This document shows, one piece after another, positions 21,997-24,145 of a stretch of 24,145 bases of DNA. Numbering within the stretch: the stretch's first letter is position 1; every line of letters begins with the position of its first letter. The position numbers and the translations under genes are program-made. Source of the stretch: a virus; IMG/VR virus record IMGVR_UViG_3300035438_000093, positions 1-24,145 of that record; one strand, written 5' to 3'. The notes beneath the pieces are model-generated. The model saw only the letters and a list, made by a program, of their open reading frames with translations, did not search any database and was not told the origin of the DNA.

Positions 21997-22501
21997 GAAC
22001 TGCAAGGATAAGTTTGAGCCTGTTCGGTTTAATGCAAAATACTGCCTCAAAGAAGAATGCATCCGTGCTTTTGTAGCCGAAACAAAAGAGAAGCAATGGA
22101 AGCATACGAAAACACGAATGAAAGCAGATTTAGAGACAGTTCAAGACGTTGTTAAAGCAGCTCAGATAGTATTCAATAAATACATCAGGGAGCGAGATAA
22201 AGCTCAACCTTGCATCAGTTGTGGCTCACAACCAAAAAAAGAAAACGCTGGACATTTTTTTAACGCTAACAATCATTGGAATGTTCGCTTTGATGAGGAT
22301 AATGTTCACCTGCAATGCGAGAGGTGCAACAGCTTCTTATCAGGCAACTTGATTGAGTATAGAGCAAACCTAATATCTAAGATAGGACAGGAGAGATTCG
22401 AGCAACTTGAATCAAGAGCAAGGGTAACACGAAAATTTACAAAAGACGAACTAAAAGAAATTATAAAAAAATATAAAAAAAAGATTAATGAATTGAATTA
22501 A
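21986..22501 (+). CDS. NinG-like recombination nuclease
   Basis: A 171-aa protein. An N-terminal zinc-binding set (Cys3, Cys6, Cys20, Cys25) is followed by a basic helix. Then come CISCG (76-80), AGH (88-90), WNVRFDEDNVHLQCERC (98-114) and NSFLSGNLIEYR, matching the lambda NinG/Rap family, which acts on recombination intermediates. The ATG at 21986 overlaps the methyltransferase end by 11 bases and is preferred to the TTG one codon earlier. It lies just before the ERF and exonuclease genes. Confidence 0.8.
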   Translation: MRCKNCKDKFEPVRFNAKYCLKEECIRAFVAETKEKQWKHTKTRMKADLETVQDVVKAAQIVFNKYIRERDKAQPCISCGSQPKKENAGHFFNANNHWNVRFDEDNVHLQCERCNSFLSGNLIEYRANLISKIGQERFEQLESRARVTRKFTKDELKEIIKKYKKKINELN

Positions 22502-22505
22502 TTTA

Positions 22506-22513
22506 TATCTTTG
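22506..22513 (+). promoter_or_regulatory. -7-like box before the ERF gene
   Basis: TATCTTTG fits TAnnTTTG and lies in the 35-base gap after the NinG gene. A TTG at 22493 is only 10 bases upstream, too close for the usual -33, so an incomplete or regulated promoter is possible. The leader that follows (AATTAATTTTT, then ACGCTATGAAG) resembles the early promoter's leader. Confidence 0.4.
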
Positions 22514-22536
22514 TCTAAACAATTAATTTTTACGCT

Positions 22537-23064
22537 ATGAAGAATTTATTTAAATCGTTGGCTTTATTCCAACAAGAAGTGCCTGTCATTCACAAGGCAA
22601 CACAAGGCTACGGCTACTCCTACGCTGACTTGCCTAAAATCTTTGAAGTAATCAACCCGCTGCTAAAGAAACACGGACTTGGATTTACTCAAACCTTACA
22701 CACAAAGGAAGGTGTTAACTACATTGCTACAATGGTGTTTCACGTTGAGACTGGCGAGAACATCGAAAGCCTTGTTGCTATTCCTTACGTTCAGTTGAAA
22801 GGTATGAACGACTATCAAGGTTTTGGTTCAGGAGTTACTTACTTCAGACGTTATGCACTCAGCTCTGCACTTGGTTTAGTAACCGACAAAGACACGGATG
22901 CATCAGGCGAGCAAGTTAAAACTGAGAAGAAACTGCCTGCTATTGACCAAAAGCGTTTCAGCGCAGCAGTACAAGCCATTGCAAAAGGCGAATACACTCG
23001 TGAGAAGCTCGAAGCATCGTTTGCATTAACTGAAGGTCAAACCGATATGCTCAACGCATTATGA
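22537..23064 (+). CDS. ERF-family single-strand annealing protein
   Basis: A 175-aa protein. GYGYSYADLPKIFEVINPLL (24-43), then KHGLGFTQTL, and GSGVTYFRRYALSSALGL (97-114) followed by DKDTDASG (117-124) match the ERF recombinase core. It anneals single strands in phage recombination and probably works with the adjacent exonuclease. Its start codon sits in TTACGCTATGAAGAA (22530-22544), which is complementary over 13 nt to each of the two CTTCATAGCGT elements, the strongest match of any gene here. Confidence 0.85.
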   Translation: MKNLFKSLALFQQEVPVIHKATQGYGYSYADLPKIFEVINPLLKKHGLGFTQTLHTKEGVNYIATMVFHVETGENIESLVAIPYVQLKGMNDYQGFGSGVTYFRRYALSSALGLVTDKDTDASGEQVKTEKKLPAIDQKRFSAAVQAIAKGEYTREKLEASFALTEGQTDMLNAL

Positions 23065-23741
23065 AGGCTCTCAAAATTAGGTGTTCTGCCATTGGTAAAA
23101 TAATGGCAACACCTCGCTCAAAAACTGAATTTCTAAGCCAAACGGCAAAGAGTTACATTCACGAATTAGTTATCCAAGAGAAATACGGCATCAGAAAGGA
23201 GTTTTCAAGCCGTTACACGGACAAAGGCAACGCAGTTGAAGATGATTCTATCTCGTTAGTTAATGATGTCTTAGACGTAAAGTTTATTTACAAGAATGAG
23301 GAGTATTTTGAGAACGATTTTATCACAGGAACACCTGACGTAAACACGGAAGATGTATTGCTTGACGTAAAATCTAGTTGGGATGCTACAACCTTTCCTT
23401 TCTTTGAGACTGAAATTCCTACAAAAGATTATTATTACCAGCTTCAGGGATATATGTGGCTCACCGGAAAGCAAGAAGCAATGCTTTGTTACTGTCTTGT
23501 TGATACTCCGATTGAAATGGTAGAGGATGAGATTCGTAGAGCGCATTGGAAATTGCATAAACTTGAAGAGGATTTGGATTTGCGTGAAGAGGTAGAAACC
23601 AAACACCAGTTCTCACACATACCAAAGAACCGCAGAGTCAAAGTTTTCTTTGTACAAAAAGACGAAGCAGTTATTGAGCAGATAAAAGCTAGAATTGAAG
23701 ACTGCCGATTGTATTACAATGCCTTAATGGAAATGCTATGA
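23061..23741 (+). CDS. PD-(D/E)XK (YqaJ/lambda-exonuclease-like) exonuclease
   Basis: A 226-aa protein. Glu60 in KGNAVED, Asp93 in GTPDV, the LDVKSS core (101-106, catalytic D102 and K104) and QLQGYMWL (127-134) match the active-site order of YqaJ/lambda-type exonucleases. It is expected to degrade one DNA strand so that ERF can anneal the rest. It is linked to the ERF gene by ATGA and to the next gene by ATGA, giving the two-protein recombination pair. Confidence 0.8.
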   Translation: MKALKIRCSAIGKIMATPRSKTEFLSQTAKSYIHELVIQEKYGIRKEFSSRYTDKGNAVEDDSISLVNDVLDVKFIYKNEEYFENDFITGTPDVNTEDVLLDVKSSWDATTFPFFETEIPTKDYYYQLQGYMWLTGKQEAMLCYCLVDTPIEMVEDEIRRAHWKLHKLEEDLDLREEVETKHQFSHIPKNRRVKVFFVQKDEAVIEQIKARIEDCRLYYNALMEML

Positions 23742-24061
23742 ACCAAGAAGTAAAAGACCAAGTAGTTTTAGCCGTGATGGCGAAGTATGCCGAACGCTCA
23801 GCAACTGGGCTAAAGAAATACGGAGTAACATTAGACCGAGAAGACCTAACTATCTATGATTGGATAAATCACGCTCAGGAGGAGGCTATGGATTTCACTT
23901 TGTACCTTGAAAGAATCCGTAAAGAGATAAGTCTTGAAAAAGTTAAGAGCTTCAGCGAAGGCTACCGAGAAGCGTTAGGAAATTACCGCGAAACTTTACT
24001 AACAAAAAAAGGCTGCGCGTGCTATGGCAGTAACGCAATGCACGAATGTAATTGTAAATAA
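23738..24061 (+). CDS. possible MazG-like NTP pyrophosphohydrolase, 107 aa
   Basis: An all-helical protein. ERSATGLKKYGVTLDREDLT leads to DWINHAQEEAMDFTLYLERI (41-60), where EE-x-x-D resembles the metal site of all-alpha NTP pyrophosphatases (MazG-type). The assignment is by pattern only and the usual second acidic pair is not clear. The C-terminal tail has CACYGSNAMHECNC (about 93-106), a possible metal-binding Cys cluster. It overlaps the exonuclease gene and its start sits in TGCTATGAA. Confidence 0.5.
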   Translation: MNQEVKDQVVLAVMAKYAERSATGLKKYGVTLDREDLTIYDWINHAQEEAMDFTLYLERIRKEISLEKVKSFSEGYREALGNYRETLLTKKGCACYGSNAMHECNCK

Positions 24062-24072
24062 ATCAGAATAAG

Positions 24073-24145
24073 ATGAAGTTTAAGCACAAACTTATTTTAG
24101 TTTTCTTTACTGCAATTATATTAGAAGCAAACAGCATTGCAGGTT
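24073..24145 (+). CDS. partial gene, probable secreted or membrane protein
   Basis: Begins MKFKHKLILVFFTAIILE and runs off the end of the window after 24 codons. The basic N-terminus with a hydrophobic core looks like a signal peptide or a membrane anchor. No function can be given from this fragment. Confidence 0.5.
   Translation, partial: MKFKHKLILVFFTAIILEANSIAG

Noticed and set aside
1-24145. tRNA genes, CRISPR arrays, insertion sequences, integrase or attachment sites
   Set aside because: None seen: no cloverleaf-like segments, no spaced repeat arrays, and no transposase or integrase motifs among the frames.

Overview
The window reads as part of the genome of a tailed (siphovirus-like) phage or prophage of a Bacteroidota host, probably Flavobacteriia-like. 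The host inference rests on expression signals: a TTG-N19-TATATTTG promoter matching the Bacteroidota -33/-7 consensus, no Shine-Dalgarno sites, and A-rich start contexts. The family content agrees with this, although no database search was possible. All convincing genes are on the + strand and tightly packed, often with ATGA or TAATG overlaps. I see no terminase, integrase, tRNA, CRISPR or IS element, so the genome continues beyond both ends.

Bases 1-16912 form the late region. Tail genes come first: an HK97-gp10-like protein, two tail-tip/baseplate-type proteins and the tape measure. A head block follows: XkdF-like prohead protease, a Cys-rich small protein, a 116-aa protein, a probable scaffold, a decoration-type protein and the major capsid protein. 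After two terminators come a probable tail-tube protein, a portal with a MuF-like C-terminal domain, a head-tail connector and a fibre-like protein. A lysis cassette (holin, endolysin with an SAGC motif, predicted u-spanin) and a calcineurin-like phosphoesterase close the block. Placing tail-tip genes and tape measure before the capsid genes, and the portal after the capsid, departs from the usual lambda/HK97 order.

Bases 16913-17323 are a non-coding control region with a terminator, an AT-rich stretch carrying repeats, and the strong early promoter. From 17324 onward is an early/middle operon: many small unknown proteins, a DnaA domain-IV-like protein, a phage replication initiator with a candidate internal origin, a RecA-fold (DnaB-like) ATPase, a C5-cytosine methyltransferase-like protein, NinG, an ERF annealing protein with a PD-(D/E)XK exonuclease, and a possible MazG-like protein. 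Replication and recombination therefore sit in one transcription unit.

The most unusual signal is a 9-mer. ACGCTATGA spans the start codon of four early genes (17324, 17505, 21319, 22537). Its exact reverse complement, inside the longer word CTTCATAGCGT, occurs twice, each time just after a late gene's stop codon and just before a Rho-independent terminator (10266 and 16923). Both copies have 13-nt perfect complementarity to the ERF gene start. This has the layout of two 3'UTR-type small RNAs that could pair with and silence early-gene start codons late in infection. The sequence pattern is observed; the regulatory role is inference.
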